Shown here piece after piece: positions 36,900 to 46,065 of a stretch of DNA of 64,000 nucleotides (positions are counted from its first letter, which is position 1; every line of letters starts with the position of its first letter). The stretch is taken from the NCBI GenBank assembly GCA_965248765.1, contig CBDFKF010000003.1, positions 124,001 to 188,000 on the forward strand, written 5' to 3'. Made by a program: the position numbers and the translations under genes. The notes beneath the pieces are model-generated. The model worked only from the letters and a program-made list of their open reading frames with translations, did no database searches and was not told where the DNA came from. Source of the DNA: CBDFKF01 sp965248765 (GTDB lineage: Bacteria; Pseudomonadota; Alphaproteobacteria; VGEJ01).

Positions 36900-39326
36900 C
36901 TAGCGGAGGTCAAGTGCGCTGCGCTCCGGCGCGGTGGGCAGGGCAAAGGTGAACGTGGCACCGCGGTCGGGATTGTCCACCGCCCAGATGCGGCCGCCGT
37001 AGCGCTCAACGACGCTCCTCGAAATCCGCAGTCCCATGCCCATGCCTCCGGTCTTTGTCGTGAAGAAGGGCTCGAACAAGCGGTGGGCGGACCCAACCGG
37101 CAGACCCACCCCGCGGTCGGCGATCGCCACCTCGATATCGTCGCCGTTGGCATAGGTTTGAACGGTGACCTCGCGCTTCCCCTTGCCGCTCTTCGATGCG
37201 TCCACGCCGTTACGGAGAAGATTCAGGATCACCTGTTCCATCTCGATGGCACCGACCTTCACGGGCGGCACTGTATGGTCGAGCATGGATTTGATGTTGA
37301 CCTTGTGAACCCGCGCCTCGCGCTCGACCAGGCTTGCCGCGGATTCGGCGATCTGGTTGATGTCCACCGCCTCCGTTTTGTCTCCCGAGCGCCGTACGAA
37401 GCGATCGATGCGGTCGATCATCTCGCTCGCCCGTTCCGCCTGATCGGCGATCTGCTCGAAGGCGCGCGCCCATTGACTGCCCAACGGATCGGCCCCATTG
37501 CCCAATCGAAGGAGGCCGCCGCGCGCATAATTGCTGATTGCGGCCAGCGGCTGATTCATCTGGTGGGCCAGGGTCGCCGCCATCTCACCCATCGCATTAG
37601 CCCGCAGGACACGCGCCAACTCCTCCTGGCGTTCGCTTAGCTTCTGCTCGGCCTCGACTCGCCCGGACACGTCGCTGACGACCGAGAAGAACCCGACGAC
37701 CGTCCCGTTCTCGTCAGCGTGCGGCACGTAGCTGGTTTGGCAATGCCGCGGACCGCCCAGCCGGAAGGGAACATGGGCTTCGAATGTCACCCTCTCCCCT
37801 GCCAGGGCGCGCTGAATGTAGGGGCCGATGACGTCATAGGCACCCTTACCGACAACGTCGCGGACGCGCTTGCCGTTCAGCTCCTCGGGCCGGCGTCCGA
37901 ACCACTCCTCGTAGGCACTGTTGTTGAGGCGATATCGCTCGCTGGTGTCGACGTAGTTGATGAGAACCGGCAGAGCATTGGTCAATATGCGCAACTGCTG
38001 CTCGCTTTGCCGTCTCGCCGCAGCCGCTTCTTCGCCCCGTGCGATCTCGGAGCGAAGTTCTCGGTTGGTGGCGCGCAGCTCGGTGGTTCTCGCCTTAACC
38101 CGTTGCTCGAGTTCGGTGTTCAGCGCCTCGATCTGCCGCTGCGCCCGCTTCTGCTCGGTGACATCGTTGAGCACGGCAATGCTGCCGACGACCGCGCCTT
38201 CGGCGTTTCGCTCAGCCAGTGCAGAGAGGACCACCTCAACCCTCTCGCCGTCTTTCCTGACGTAGGAATAGGCGACGCCCTTTTGGACTCCGGTCTTGAA
38301 GAAAGCAGGGACGAGCTTGGACGCGACGTACTCGCGGAACTCCGGTGCGATGAACTTGGTGACGGGCTGGCCGATGACCTCGTCGGCGCTGTAGCCCAGT
38401 GTTTTCTGCCACGCTTTGTTGACCCGGAGCAGTCGGGTCTCGCTGTCAATGGAATGCATCATGACCGGCGCCAGTTCGTAGAGCGTCCGGTACCGATCCT
38501 CGCTCTCTATTACCGCATCGGTCGCTCTCTTGAGCTCTGAGATGTCGGTGACGACGGCAATGCTGCCCGAAAACCGCCCTTGTTCATCGAATTGCGGCTG
38601 CGGGGAGACCAAGGTTGCCAACTCACTGTCATCGGCGGTCCGCCAAACGAGTTCATACTGGGCTGATTGGCCGCGCCGGCGGCCCGCCATCTGTCGTTTG
38701 AACAACCGTCGGCTGCCAGCCGCCACAAAGTCGGCGACCTTTTTGCCCATCAGCTCGTCTCGTCCAAACCCGAGCATTTGGCAAAACCGATCGTTAACGA
38801 GCACGATCTTGTGGTGCTCATCGCCCACCGCGAGACCGTCGTTCATACTCTCGACCAACGTGCGGTAGCGCTCTTCGCTCTCGAGGAGCCTGTCTTCAGC
38901 CAGCTTTTGCTCGGTGTTGTCGCGGCCGGTGACCAGCACGCCCTCGACCGCTCCACGCCGGTGCCGCGGCAGCAGCGTATAGGTGATCGCCAGAAACCGC
39001 CGTCCCTGGCGCCCGGCATCGAACCAGGTGGCGTACTCGACCTTCTTTCCGGACAGCGCCCGCTTTAAGTTGGGCCGCGAGAAGCGCTCGAATTGTTCCT
39101 CACCCAGAACCTCTGACACATGCTTTCCGACAATCTCCGCGGCCGGCCTACCAAAAGCCTTTTCGTAGGCCGGGTTAACGCGGCGATAGATGCAGTTGGT
39201 GTCCAGGACGGAAACGAAGTCGGGGGAGGATTCGATAATGGCTAGGGTGAGCAGGGTCTCGTCTTGCAACAGATTCTGCTCGGGCCGATTGAGAGCCGCT
39301 TGCGTTACACAATCGGGGCCTTGCAT
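36900..39326 (-). CDS. Multi-PAS sensor histidine kinase
   Basis: 808 residues with no membrane segment. Four PAS domains occur at about residues 27-140, 150-265, 277-392 and 445-560, the third and fourth separated by a coiled coil (395-440). A HisKA domain has the phosphorylated His588 in ATLAHQMNQPLAAISNYARG. The HATPase domain has the N box N706 (LNLLRNGVDASKS), G1 IADRGVGLP and G2 TGGMGMGLRISRS. The kinase type resembles FixL/DctB-like enzymes, so it probably senses a cytoplasmic cue such as oxygen, redox state or a ligand. There is no response-regulator gene beside it. Confidence 0.9.
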   Translation of the reverse strand: MQGPDCVTQAALNRPEQNLLQDETLLTLAIIESSPDFVSVLDTNCIYRRVNPAYEKAFGRPAAEIVGKHVSEVLGEEQFERFSRPNLKRALSGKKVEYATWFDAGRQGRRFLAITYTLLPRHRRGAVEGVLVTGRDNTEQKLAEDRLLESEERYRTLVESMNDGLAVGDEHHKIVLVNDRFCQMLGFGRDELMGKKVADFVAAGSRRLFKRQMAGRRRGQSAQYELVWRTADDSELATLVSPQPQFDEQGRFSGSIAVVTDISELKRATDAVIESEDRYRTLYELAPVMMHSIDSETRLLRVNKAWQKTLGYSADEVIGQPVTKFIAPEFREYVASKLVPAFFKTGVQKGVAYSYVRKDGERVEVVLSALAERNAEGAVVGSIAVLNDVTEQKRAQRQIEALNTELEQRVKARTTELRATNRELRSEIARGEEAAAARRQSEQQLRILTNALPVLINYVDTSERYRLNNSAYEEWFGRRPEELNGKRVRDVVGKGAYDVIGPYIQRALAGERVTFEAHVPFRLGGPRHCQTSYVPHADENGTVVGFFSVVSDVSGRVEAEQKLSERQEELARVLRANAMGEMAATLAHQMNQPLAAISNYARGGLLRLGNGADPLGSQWARAFEQIADQAERASEMIDRIDRFVRRSGDKTEAVDINQIAESAASLVEREARVHKVNIKSMLDHTVPPVKVGAIEMEQVILNLLRNGVDASKSGKGKREVTVQTYANGDDIEVAIADRGVGLPVGSAHRLFEPFFTTKTGGMGMGLRISRSVVERYGGRIWAVDNPDRGATFTFALPTAPERSALDLR

Positions 39327-39793
39327 GGCACCCGCCCTTCGTCGCTTCCTGCGGGTCGAAACAGTTGTGGACCTACCATTTCTGACTCCCTCGCCAGCGA
39401 TCTATCGATCAAGCGATACGGAAATCTAGCCCCTTTTCGCCGCTGTCACGACCGCTCGCCCCCCGGCGTTGCGCTCCCAACAGCGCGCAGAGCTGCCTCG
39501 ATGACATGCGATACGGGCCAGGCGAGGTTGCGGTTCACTCGCCGCAGGGGAATAACTCCCACCGCACCGTCCCGATCCATGGCTCCCGCCGATCGCCTCA
39601 GCCTCCAAGGTCGGCGCCATTCACGTGATGGATGTCGAGCCAACCGCGGCCCACACAAGTTGGCGCGGAACCGTCCGCCATGTGGTCGACGCCGGAAGTG
39701 GGGGCCTCTCTCAAGCCGATTGGTGTGGACGTAGCGCGCCTGAACTCGGTGCCGAGCGAGGCCGCAAGGGCCCGTTACCCCGGGCCGCCGTGG
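39327..39793. other. Intergenic region without a recognised gene
   Basis: 467 bp upstream of the histidine kinase gene and downstream of the small-protein pair. Open frames in both directions are Arg/Pro-rich and look like GC-rich noise. It should hold the promoter of the histidine kinase gene; no motif is clear enough to name. Confidence 0.4.
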
Positions 39794-39916
39794 CTACGCC
39801 AACAGCGCCCCGGCCAGCGCCGCGCACGCCAGCATCGAGGCCCCAACGCATAGCCAGATGGCCCATCGAATGGCCAGGCGATCGAGACGGTGGCGCAGGT
39901 CGCTCGCAGTTGCCAT
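39794..39916 (-). CDS. Predicted 40-residue single-pass membrane protein
   Basis: ATG at 39916 to TAG at 39794. The protein begins MATASDLRHRLDRLAIRWAI; residues ~18-39 are a hydrophobic helix (WAIWLCVGASMLACAALAGA) after a basic, helical N-terminus, so it would sit in the inner membrane with its N-terminus inside. It begins 30 bp after the stop of the 67-residue gene on the same strand, suggesting a two-gene unit. The ribosome binding site is weak (GGATG). No function known to me. Confidence 0.45.
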   Translation of the reverse strand: MATASDLRHRLDRLAIRWAIWLCVGASMLACAALAGALLA

Positions 39917-39945
39917 GGGATGCATCCGAACCGCTGCTCGGCTCG

Positions 39946-40149
39946 TCACTGCTCCTTGGCCCTTCGATCCCGGGCGAGCTGACGCGGCCGGAAAATCACC
40001 ACGGGCGTGCCACGAGCTGTGGTCCGCGCGCGGACCCGCTCATACGACGGACTTCCCGGTTCTGGCGGTGCGCTGCTCGCGTCCGCTCGGCGGGTTTCAG
40101 CGGAGTCCGGTTCCGAAGAAGGCGCCTGGTCCTGGCTTAGGCTAGTCAT
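39946..40149 (-). CDS. Small Ser/Pro/Arg-rich hypothetical protein
   Basis: 67 residues from MTSLSQDQAPSSEPD, probably disordered, ending in a basic stretch (VIFRPRQLARDRRAKEQ). The start is chosen because AAGGGA lies six bases upstream of the ATG; the frame is open further upstream without conserved content. An AT-richer stretch upstream (TTACAGTACGTGTTAACCCT on the plus strand) may contain its promoter. Not recognised. Confidence 0.45.
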   Translation of the reverse strand: MTSLSQDQAPSSEPDSAETRRADASSAPPEPGSPSYERVRARTTARGTPVVIFRPRQLARDRRAKEQ

Positions 40150-40410
40150 GCCATATCCCTTATTACAGTACGTGTTAACCCTATCATTAGCGTAGGTTAC
40201 CGTTCTGTGACCACGGCTACAACCCTGGAGTTTTGTGGCGAACGCTTTTTCAATCACAACTGCGAGAGACCGATGTCGGTGAAACACCGCCATTGCCCGT
40301 GCGCCGCCCGCACGAGCGCCAACGCGGCCGCGACTTCCGGAAAAGATCGCCGGGCCCTATCCTGCGGCCACGCTGCGTAGTTCTGCGGGTCAACACACGG
40401 GGGGACGGAA

Positions 40411-41532
40411 ATGGGCGAGGTACGAGCCTATCGCGTCGCGATCATCGGCAACTGCTGCACCCATGGCGAATTAGTGGCCGCCGCGCTCCACTCCGAGCCG
40501 CGAGCGGAGCTTATCGGCGGCTGGGAAGGCGATGCTAGACGGCAACCCGCGCTGGCTCAGGCACTGGGGATGGACCTCGTGCCCTCGCCCGAGGCCCTGA
40601 TCGACGATCCGACCATCGAAATCGTGGCGCTCGCTTGCTCGCCGCACGAGAAGGCCAACTGGGTGGAGCGCGCCGCGGCCGCCGGCAAGCATATCTTCCT
40701 CAACAAGCCGATGTGCGAGAGCCTGGACTCGGCCCGGCGCATCAAGGCGGCCGTCGAGACCCACGGCGTACAGCTCGTCCACGACATCTCGATCGTCCGC
40801 TTCCATCCCGTCACCGCCAAGCTCCTGGCCGAGGTCCGCGCCGGCAGCCTCGGCCACCCGATCCACTATGCCGCGAGCTACGGCATGACGTTCTCGGCCG
40901 ATTTCCCCCTGGCCACGCTGTGGCCCGAGCGCCTCGATCCGCCTCGCCTCTCGGGTGGCGGCGAGATGACCAACATGGGCTGTTACGCGATCGACTTCAC
41001 GGTCGCCCTGTTCGGCCGGCCGCGCTCGGTTCAGGCCAAGCGCTCGGCGTTCTGGGACATCTACGCCAAGGCGAAGGTCGAGAACTTCGGCCAGATCGTC
41101 GCCGATTACGGCGCATTCTTCGCCGTCCTGGCGACCGGCAAGCAGCCGATCGCGACGCTCCCGAGCATGGACTTGGACGAGGCCCTGAATACCCGCAACT
41201 GGCACAACGTCATCGAGCTGCAGTGCGAGAATCACAACCTGACGGTGCTGCCCTTCCACGATGTGGTGATCCGCGACGGCGCGCCGATGACGACGAGCGC
41301 CTACCTAGCCGGCGAGACGTGCCAGAGCCCGTTTGCGCAGCTCGTTGCCGCGATTGAGAGCGGGGTGCCCCCTGAGAGCGATGCCGATGCGGCGCTGGGC
41401 GGCGTCGAAGTGCTGATGGCGGCCTATCGCTCGTGCGAGGAAGGCGGCGCAAGCATCGCCCTGCCGCTCGACGACGGCGCCAATCCGCTGATCGCAGCCA
41501 GCCAATTAGGCAACCGCTTCTCCTGGGTTTAG
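40411..41532 (+). CDS. Gfo/Idh/MocA-family oxidoreductase
   Basis: 373 residues. The N-terminal Rossmann domain begins YRVAIIGNCCTHGELVAAAL, an unusual variant of the GxGxxG loop. The family dinucleotide and sugar-binding motif EKP appears as LNKPMCESL, and the middle part has GGGEMTNMGCYAIDFTVALF. Family knowledge: NAD(P)-dependent oxidation or reduction of sugars, inositols or related compounds. The altered glycine loop and the NKP variant make the cofactor preference uncertain. It ends 4 bp inside the convergent LysE-family gene. Confidence 0.85.
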   Translation: MGEVRAYRVAIIGNCCTHGELVAAALHSEPRAELIGGWEGDARRQPALAQALGMDLVPSPEALIDDPTIEIVALACSPHEKANWVERAAAAGKHIFLNKPMCESLDSARRIKAAVETHGVQLVHDISIVRFHPVTAKLLAEVRAGSLGHPIHYAASYGMTFSADFPLATLWPERLDPPRLSGGGEMTNMGCYAIDFTVALFGRPRSVQAKRSAFWDIYAKAKVENFGQIVADYGAFFAVLATGKQPIATLPSMDLDEALNTRNWHNVIELQCENHNLTVLPFHDVVIRDGAPMTTSAYLAGETCQSPFAQLVAAIESGVPPESDADAALGGVEVLMAAYRSCEEGGASIALPLDDGANPLIAASQLGNRFSWV

Positions 41533-42155
41533 GCGTTGGTGAAGGGCGTTGCGCCCCATACGGTGCTAGCCAACGCAAAGGCGACGGACGCCACAAGTAG
41601 GGCGGCGAACGTCACGTTGATGGCGCGGTTCATGGCTGGCTGGCGAAGCACGCGAGTCAGCGCGGAACCGACGATCAGCCATGCCACATTGACGAGAATG
41701 ATGATCGCCAGGAGCACGATGCCCTTGAGCGCCGCGTCGAAGAAGAGACTCTCGTCGAGCAGCACAAACCCGGAGAACAGCGCCGCCATTGCCGCATAGC
41801 CCTTCGGATTGACCAGCGACAGAAACAGGCCGCCGCCGAACGACGGTCTGCGGTCGTGGTCGACCGTGGCCGCGAGCGGTGGCGCAGCAGCGATGCGATA
41901 GGCGAGGTAGAGGATGTAGGCGGCGGCCGCAATGGCCACGACCGGCGCCACGCCCGGCACCGCCAGCAGGGCTGCCGCGACGCCGGTCGCGATGATGCCC
42001 ATGACGACGACCATCCCCGCCACGATCCCGGCCAGATACCGCAGGCCGCGCCGCGCGCCGTACGCGGCGCCGGTCGCCGCGAGGCTCAGCGTGGCCGGGC
42101 CGGGACTGCCGGCCAGGGCGAACCCGGCTAACGCGAAGCCAAGCAGATCTTCCAT
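41529..42155 (-). CDS. LysE-family amino acid exporter
   Basis: 208 residues with about six membrane helices. The family marker near the N-terminus is GSPGPATLSLAATGAAYGAR, followed by LFLSLVNPKGYAAMAALFSG in the fourth segment. Family knowledge: LysE/RhtB proteins export amino acids or related metabolites. Substrate unknown. It is downstream of the GMC oxidoreductase gene on the same strand, with a 34-bp gap. Confidence 0.88.
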   Translation of the reverse strand: MEDLLGFALAGFALAGSPGPATLSLAATGAAYGARRGLRYLAGIVAGMVVVMGIIATGVAAALLAVPGVAPVVAIAAAAYILYLAYRIAAAPPLAATVDHDRRPSFGGGLFLSLVNPKGYAAMAALFSGFVLLDESLFFDAALKGIVLLAIIILVNVAWLIVGSALTRVLRQPAMNRAINVTFAALLVASVAFALASTVWGATPFTNA

Positions 42156-42189
42156 GCGGCTTGCGGCGCCAGCGCGCGCCGACGAAATT

Positions 42190-43785
42190 CTAGAGCTCGT
42201 TCCGCCTGAGCTGCTCGGCGAGATACTCGGCCTGGCGCAGGCCGAGCGCGACGATCGTTAAGGTCGGGTTGCAGCAAGCACTGCTCGTGAACTGGCTGCC
42301 ATCGGAGACGAACAGGTTCGGGATGTCGTGGCTCTGGCCGTGCGCATTGACCACGCCCTCGTCCGCTTTTTCGCTCATGCGGCAGGTGCCGAGGTTATGG
42401 CCGTTCGGGAACTGCACCCACTCGACCGTTCGCTTCGCGCCCATGGTCTCCCACAGCGCCGTGCTTTGCCCCAGCCCGTGCTGGCGCATCTTGAGGTCGT
42501 TGACGTGGTCGTCGAGGCGGAAGCACGGGATGCGCAGACCGTACTCATCCTTCCGACTCGCGTGCAGGGTCACGCGGTTGGTCGACTGCGGCAGATCCTC
42601 GCCGACGAAATAGACGCCAGCCGAGTGATCGTAGGCCTCCAGCCACTCGCTGTACTCCCGCCCCCAACTGCCAGGGCTAAGGCCCCCGGCATAATCAGGC
42701 AAGCCGGCGAAGAAGGCGAGCATGTAATAGCCGCCGGCGAAGCCGCGGTTCGGGTCGTAGGCCGCCTCGTCCTCGATCGTGCCGGCGCCGACCCGGCCGC
42801 GGTGCCAGTTCACCGGCTGCTCGAAGACGCCGACCACCGCGCCTTCGGTGTGCGTCATGTAGTTCTTGCCGAGCTCACCTGAGGCGTTGGCGAGACCGTC
42901 GGGGAACGTGCTCGATTCGGAGTTGAGGAGGAGCCGCGCGGTCTGCACCGAGTTGCAGGCAACGCATACCGCCCGCGCCTTCTGGAAGTGGTGCTGGCCC
43001 GCCTTGTCGGCATACACCACGCCGCTCGCCCGGCCGCGATCGTCGTGCTCGATCTTGAGCGCCATCGCGTTGGTGCGCAGCTCCAAGCGACCCGTCGCTT
43101 CGGCCCGCGGGATCTCGCAATAGAGCGTCGACCACTTGGCGCCGGACTTGCACCCCTGCATGCAGTAGCCGATCTCGTCGCACGCGTTGCGGCCATCGCG
43201 CGGCGTCTGGTTGATCGCCACGCGCCCGGTGTGGACTTTGCTGTAGCCGAGCCGGCGGGCACCGGCGAGCATGACCTTGGACATGTTGGTCGGGCGCATC
43301 GGCGCGAGCCCATGGGTGGTCGCCACCCCGAGCTTCTCCTCGGCACGCACGTAGTAGGGCTCGATGTCCTCGAAGCCGATCGGCCAATCGCGGAGGTTCG
43401 CGCCGTCGACGGCGCCATAGGTGCTCAGCGGCTTGAACTCGTGGGGTTGAAAGCGCGGGCTGTTGCCGACCCAGTGGATCGTACAACCGCCGACCGCGCG
43501 CACCATCCACGTCGATATGCTGACCGAGGGCCGGCTGCCGCTGCCTTCGCGATCGTTAGGCCACAACAGCGTGTCGTTGGCCCAGTGCTCGTCGTTCTCG
43601 AAGTCGCTGTTGTCGATCCGCGGTCCGGCCTCGAGCATCACGCAACTGATGCCCTTGGCGGTCAGTTCATCGGCAAGCGTGCCGCCGCCGGCGCCCGAGC
43701 CGATAATGACCACCACCGATTCATCATCGTGATCGAATGTGACTGCCGCCACGTCATGGTCGGTCTCGTCGCGATCCGCCATCAC
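42190..43785 (-). CDS. GMC-family FAD oxidoreductase
   Basis: 531 residues. The FAD-binding Rossmann motif is VVIIGSGAGGGTLADELTAK (about 26-45) with MLEAGPRID. CTIHWVGNSPRF follows, and the C-terminal domain has PNGHNLGTCRMSEKADEGVV and NPTLTIVALGLRQAEYL. The layout is that of gluconate/sorbosone/choline-dehydrogenase-like enzymes. No Tat or Sec signal is visible. It is grouped with two Gfo/Idh/MocA genes and may act on the same sugar or polyol pathway, which is inference. Confidence 0.88.
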   Translation of the reverse strand: MMADRDETDHDVAAVTFDHDDESVVVIIGSGAGGGTLADELTAKGISCVMLEAGPRIDNSDFENDEHWANDTLLWPNDREGSGSRPSVSISTWMVRAVGGCTIHWVGNSPRFQPHEFKPLSTYGAVDGANLRDWPIGFEDIEPYYVRAEEKLGVATTHGLAPMRPTNMSKVMLAGARRLGYSKVHTGRVAINQTPRDGRNACDEIGYCMQGCKSGAKWSTLYCEIPRAEATGRLELRTNAMALKIEHDDRGRASGVVYADKAGQHHFQKARAVCVACNSVQTARLLLNSESSTFPDGLANASGELGKNYMTHTEGAVVGVFEQPVNWHRGRVGAGTIEDEAAYDPNRGFAGGYYMLAFFAGLPDYAGGLSPGSWGREYSEWLEAYDHSAGVYFVGEDLPQSTNRVTLHASRKDEYGLRIPCFRLDDHVNDLKMRQHGLGQSTALWETMGAKRTVEWVQFPNGHNLGTCRMSEKADEGVVNAHGQSHDIPNLFVSDGSQFTSSACCNPTLTIVALGLRQAEYLAEQLRRNEL

Positions 43786-43870
43786 CAGCCCCTTGTTTAT
43801 CTGGCTCCCTGGTGATCGGAGCGTATCACAGGCCGGGCCTCACGGCCCCCGCGCCCAACCGCTGTTGGAC

Positions 43871-45113
43871 TCAATCCGCGCCGCGGGCCGAGGGCGGGAT
43901 GTAGGTCTCGAGCTCTGGCGCGGGAAAGCGCACGACCTGACCGATCTCGGCCGAGCGGTACAGCCCCATCAGCATCTCGACCACCGCCGCGCCGTCGTGA
44001 AAGGTCTCTTCGGGCGTCTCGCCCTTGCGGAAGGCCTCGACCATGTGGCGATTCTCATCCGTATAGCCGTAGACCCCCGCCTCGTCCTCGAGCACCGGCA
44101 TCAGCCCCTGCTCGGCGTTCTGCTTCTCGACCATGTCCTCGCCGGCATCGCCGACGATCGCGCGCGAGAGGAAGACTTTGAGGCCGGTGTTGAGCGAGCT
44201 GAACTCCATCGCGTACTCAGGCCCCAACAGCTCGAGCTGGATGCGCAGGCCCGAGCCGACATAGGCCCACGAAGTGGTGGTCTCGATGATCACCTCGTGC
44301 CCGTCCTTATCCTCCAGGATGACGGTCCCTCGGGCGAAGTCCTCGGCCGGCTTGGCCGCGTAGTCGACCTCCGGTCCCATCATCTGCTTCAGCTTTGCGA
44401 CGTACTCGGGCCGCGTCCACTTGAGGTTGCTGGTGGTCGCGCTGACACTCACCAGCCGCAGGCTATCGCGCGGCTCACCGGGGCCGGTGAGCATGTAGCG
44501 CGCGACCTCGACGCTGTGGCACATCATGTCGGACAGCACGCCCCCGCCCTGCATTTGCCCCTGCCAGAACCACGGCTCGTGCGGCCCGCTGTGCTCCTCG
44601 GCCGCGCGCGCAAGATACGGTCGCCCGGCGATTGGCACGGCGCGACGCCACACGATCTCCTTGTCGCGCCGCACCGCGGTGGAGAACACCTGATTCTCGA
44701 GATAGCCGTGGTTGAGGCCGGCATCCTCGGCGAGACGCAGCACCTCGCGCGCCTCAACGATGTTGCGCGCCAGCGGCTTCTCGCAGGCGATTCCCAAGAG
44801 CTTCGCCCCGCCCGCCCGTCACTTGCCGGTGGATCGCTCGCATCATGTCGACCCGGGTGTCGTTCGGCGCGCAGATCCACAACGCGTCCACATCGTCAGC
44901 GCCAACCATCGCCTCGAGGCTGTCGTACGCTTGGCACGGCCCGAGGCCCAGACCGTTGGCGTTGCCGGCGCAGGCCTCGCGATGCGCCGCGGTCGGACTG
45001 AACACGCCGCTCACCCGTAGGTTGCGCACGCCAATCATCGACTGCAGATGAAAGTTCGCGATGAAGCCACTGCCGACCATGCCGACGTTGAGAACATCCT
45101 TCGGTGTGGCCAT
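43871..45113 (-). pseudogene. Gfo/Idh/MocA-family oxidoreductase, frameshifted
   Basis: The N-terminal Rossmann part reads from 45113 (VLNVGMVGSGFIANFHLQSM, VGADDVDALWICAPNDTRVD). It then loses the family frame after HRQVTGG. The rest is in another frame from about 44805 to 43871, beginning LGIACEKPLARNIVEAREVL with the EKP motif and ending ETYIPPSARGAD. The break falls in a GC run at 44811-44829, where a one-base change would restore the frame. The rest of both halves is well conserved, so the loss is recent or a sequencing error. Confidence 0.85.
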
Positions 45114-45276
45114 GGTTGCCCCCTGCTGTGATCCGTCCTCTTGGTGAGCGCCAGTCTAGCAGTGCCCCGCTGGAACCTCATCCGCGCACCCCTGCTCGGT
45201 AGTCCGCCGATTGCACGGCCGCACCGAATGGATCACTCTCGCCCACCACAACTCGGTGAGAAAAAGGGAGGCGGCC

Positions 45277-46065
45277 ATGGCACGGGCGTTGATCATCGTC
45301 CCGTACCCATTCGGCGAGAACGGCTTGGCGCACCGCCGGGCCCAGCAGGACCATCTGAAAATCCCGACCGACGTCGAGTTCGAGTACCGCTGCATCAAGG
45401 CGGGGCCCAGTTACTTCCTGGGCCGGCACGACGAGTTCCTCATCGAAGTCGGGATCTTTGAAGCCGGCATGAACGCCCAGAACGAGGGCCTCGACGCCGT
45501 CAGCGTCGATACCATGAGCGATTCCGGGGTAGCTGAGTTGCGCGCGGTTCTGGACATTCCGGTGGTCCCGCCGGGCCGGGCCATGTTCGCCTATGCCATG
45601 ATGCTAGGCAGCAAGTTCGCGATTCTGGCGCAGGATGACCCGCAGTACCCGCAATACCATTCCGCCGGCGTAGCCTTCTACCGCAACCTCCTGAAGAAGA
45701 CGGAGTTCGCTCAGTTCTGCAGCGGGATCGAGTTCTTCGAGGCGCCGTCCGATGTGGAGAATCTCTACGACGGCAACGAGGCCGAGGTCTTTCCCCGCAT
45801 GGCGGAGGCGGGCCGGCGCGCCGTCGACAACGGGGCGGAGGTCGTCTGCCTTGGCTCGACGACCATGCATCAGGCCGGGCCGTATCTCTCCGAGAACTTG
45901 CCGGTGCCGGTGCTCAATCCGGGGCCTGTCAGCTACAAGATGATCCAGGCGATGCTGGGACTCGGACACAGCCACAGTCGTGCCGGGAATCCGTCGCCGG
46001 TCGTGCGCGAGGATGCCATGGTGCACGCCATGCTCGACGCGGCGCGGGTGTCGAGAACAAACTGA
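45277..46065 (+). CDS. Asp/Glu/hydantoin racemase-family protein, C-terminus replaced by IS copy 2
   Basis: 262 residues as now encoded. ALIIVPYPFGENGL starts the fold; DAVSVDTMSDSGVAELR and AEVVCLGSTTMHQAGPYL carry the two halves of a racemase-type active site, but the first catalytic Cys of the family reads as Thr/Ser (VDTMSD). The start is ATG 45277, with AGGGAGG upstream. The IS entered the last codons: the native end, rebuilt from the duplicated target, would be MLDAARASKEAD, but the protein now ends MLDAARVSRTN using a stop inside the element. Function is probably intact. Substrate unknown. Confidence 0.78.
   Translation: MARALIIVPYPFGENGLAHRRAQQDHLKIPTDVEFEYRCIKAGPSYFLGRHDEFLIEVGIFEAGMNAQNEGLDAVSVDTMSDSGVAELRAVLDIPVVPPGRAMFAYAMMLGSKFAILAQDDPQYPQYHSAGVAFYRNLLKKTEFAQFCSGIEFFEAPSDVENLYDGNEAEVFPRMAEAGRRAVDNGAEVVCLGSTTMHQAGPYLSENLPVPVLNPGPVSYKMIQAMLGLGHSHSRAGNPSPVVREDAMVHAMLDAARVSRTN
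46033..46048. repeat. 16-bp target-site duplication, left of IS copy 2
   Basis: CTCGACGCGGCGCGGG, part of the racemase 3' coding end, repeated exactly at 47446-47461. Confidence 0.9.
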
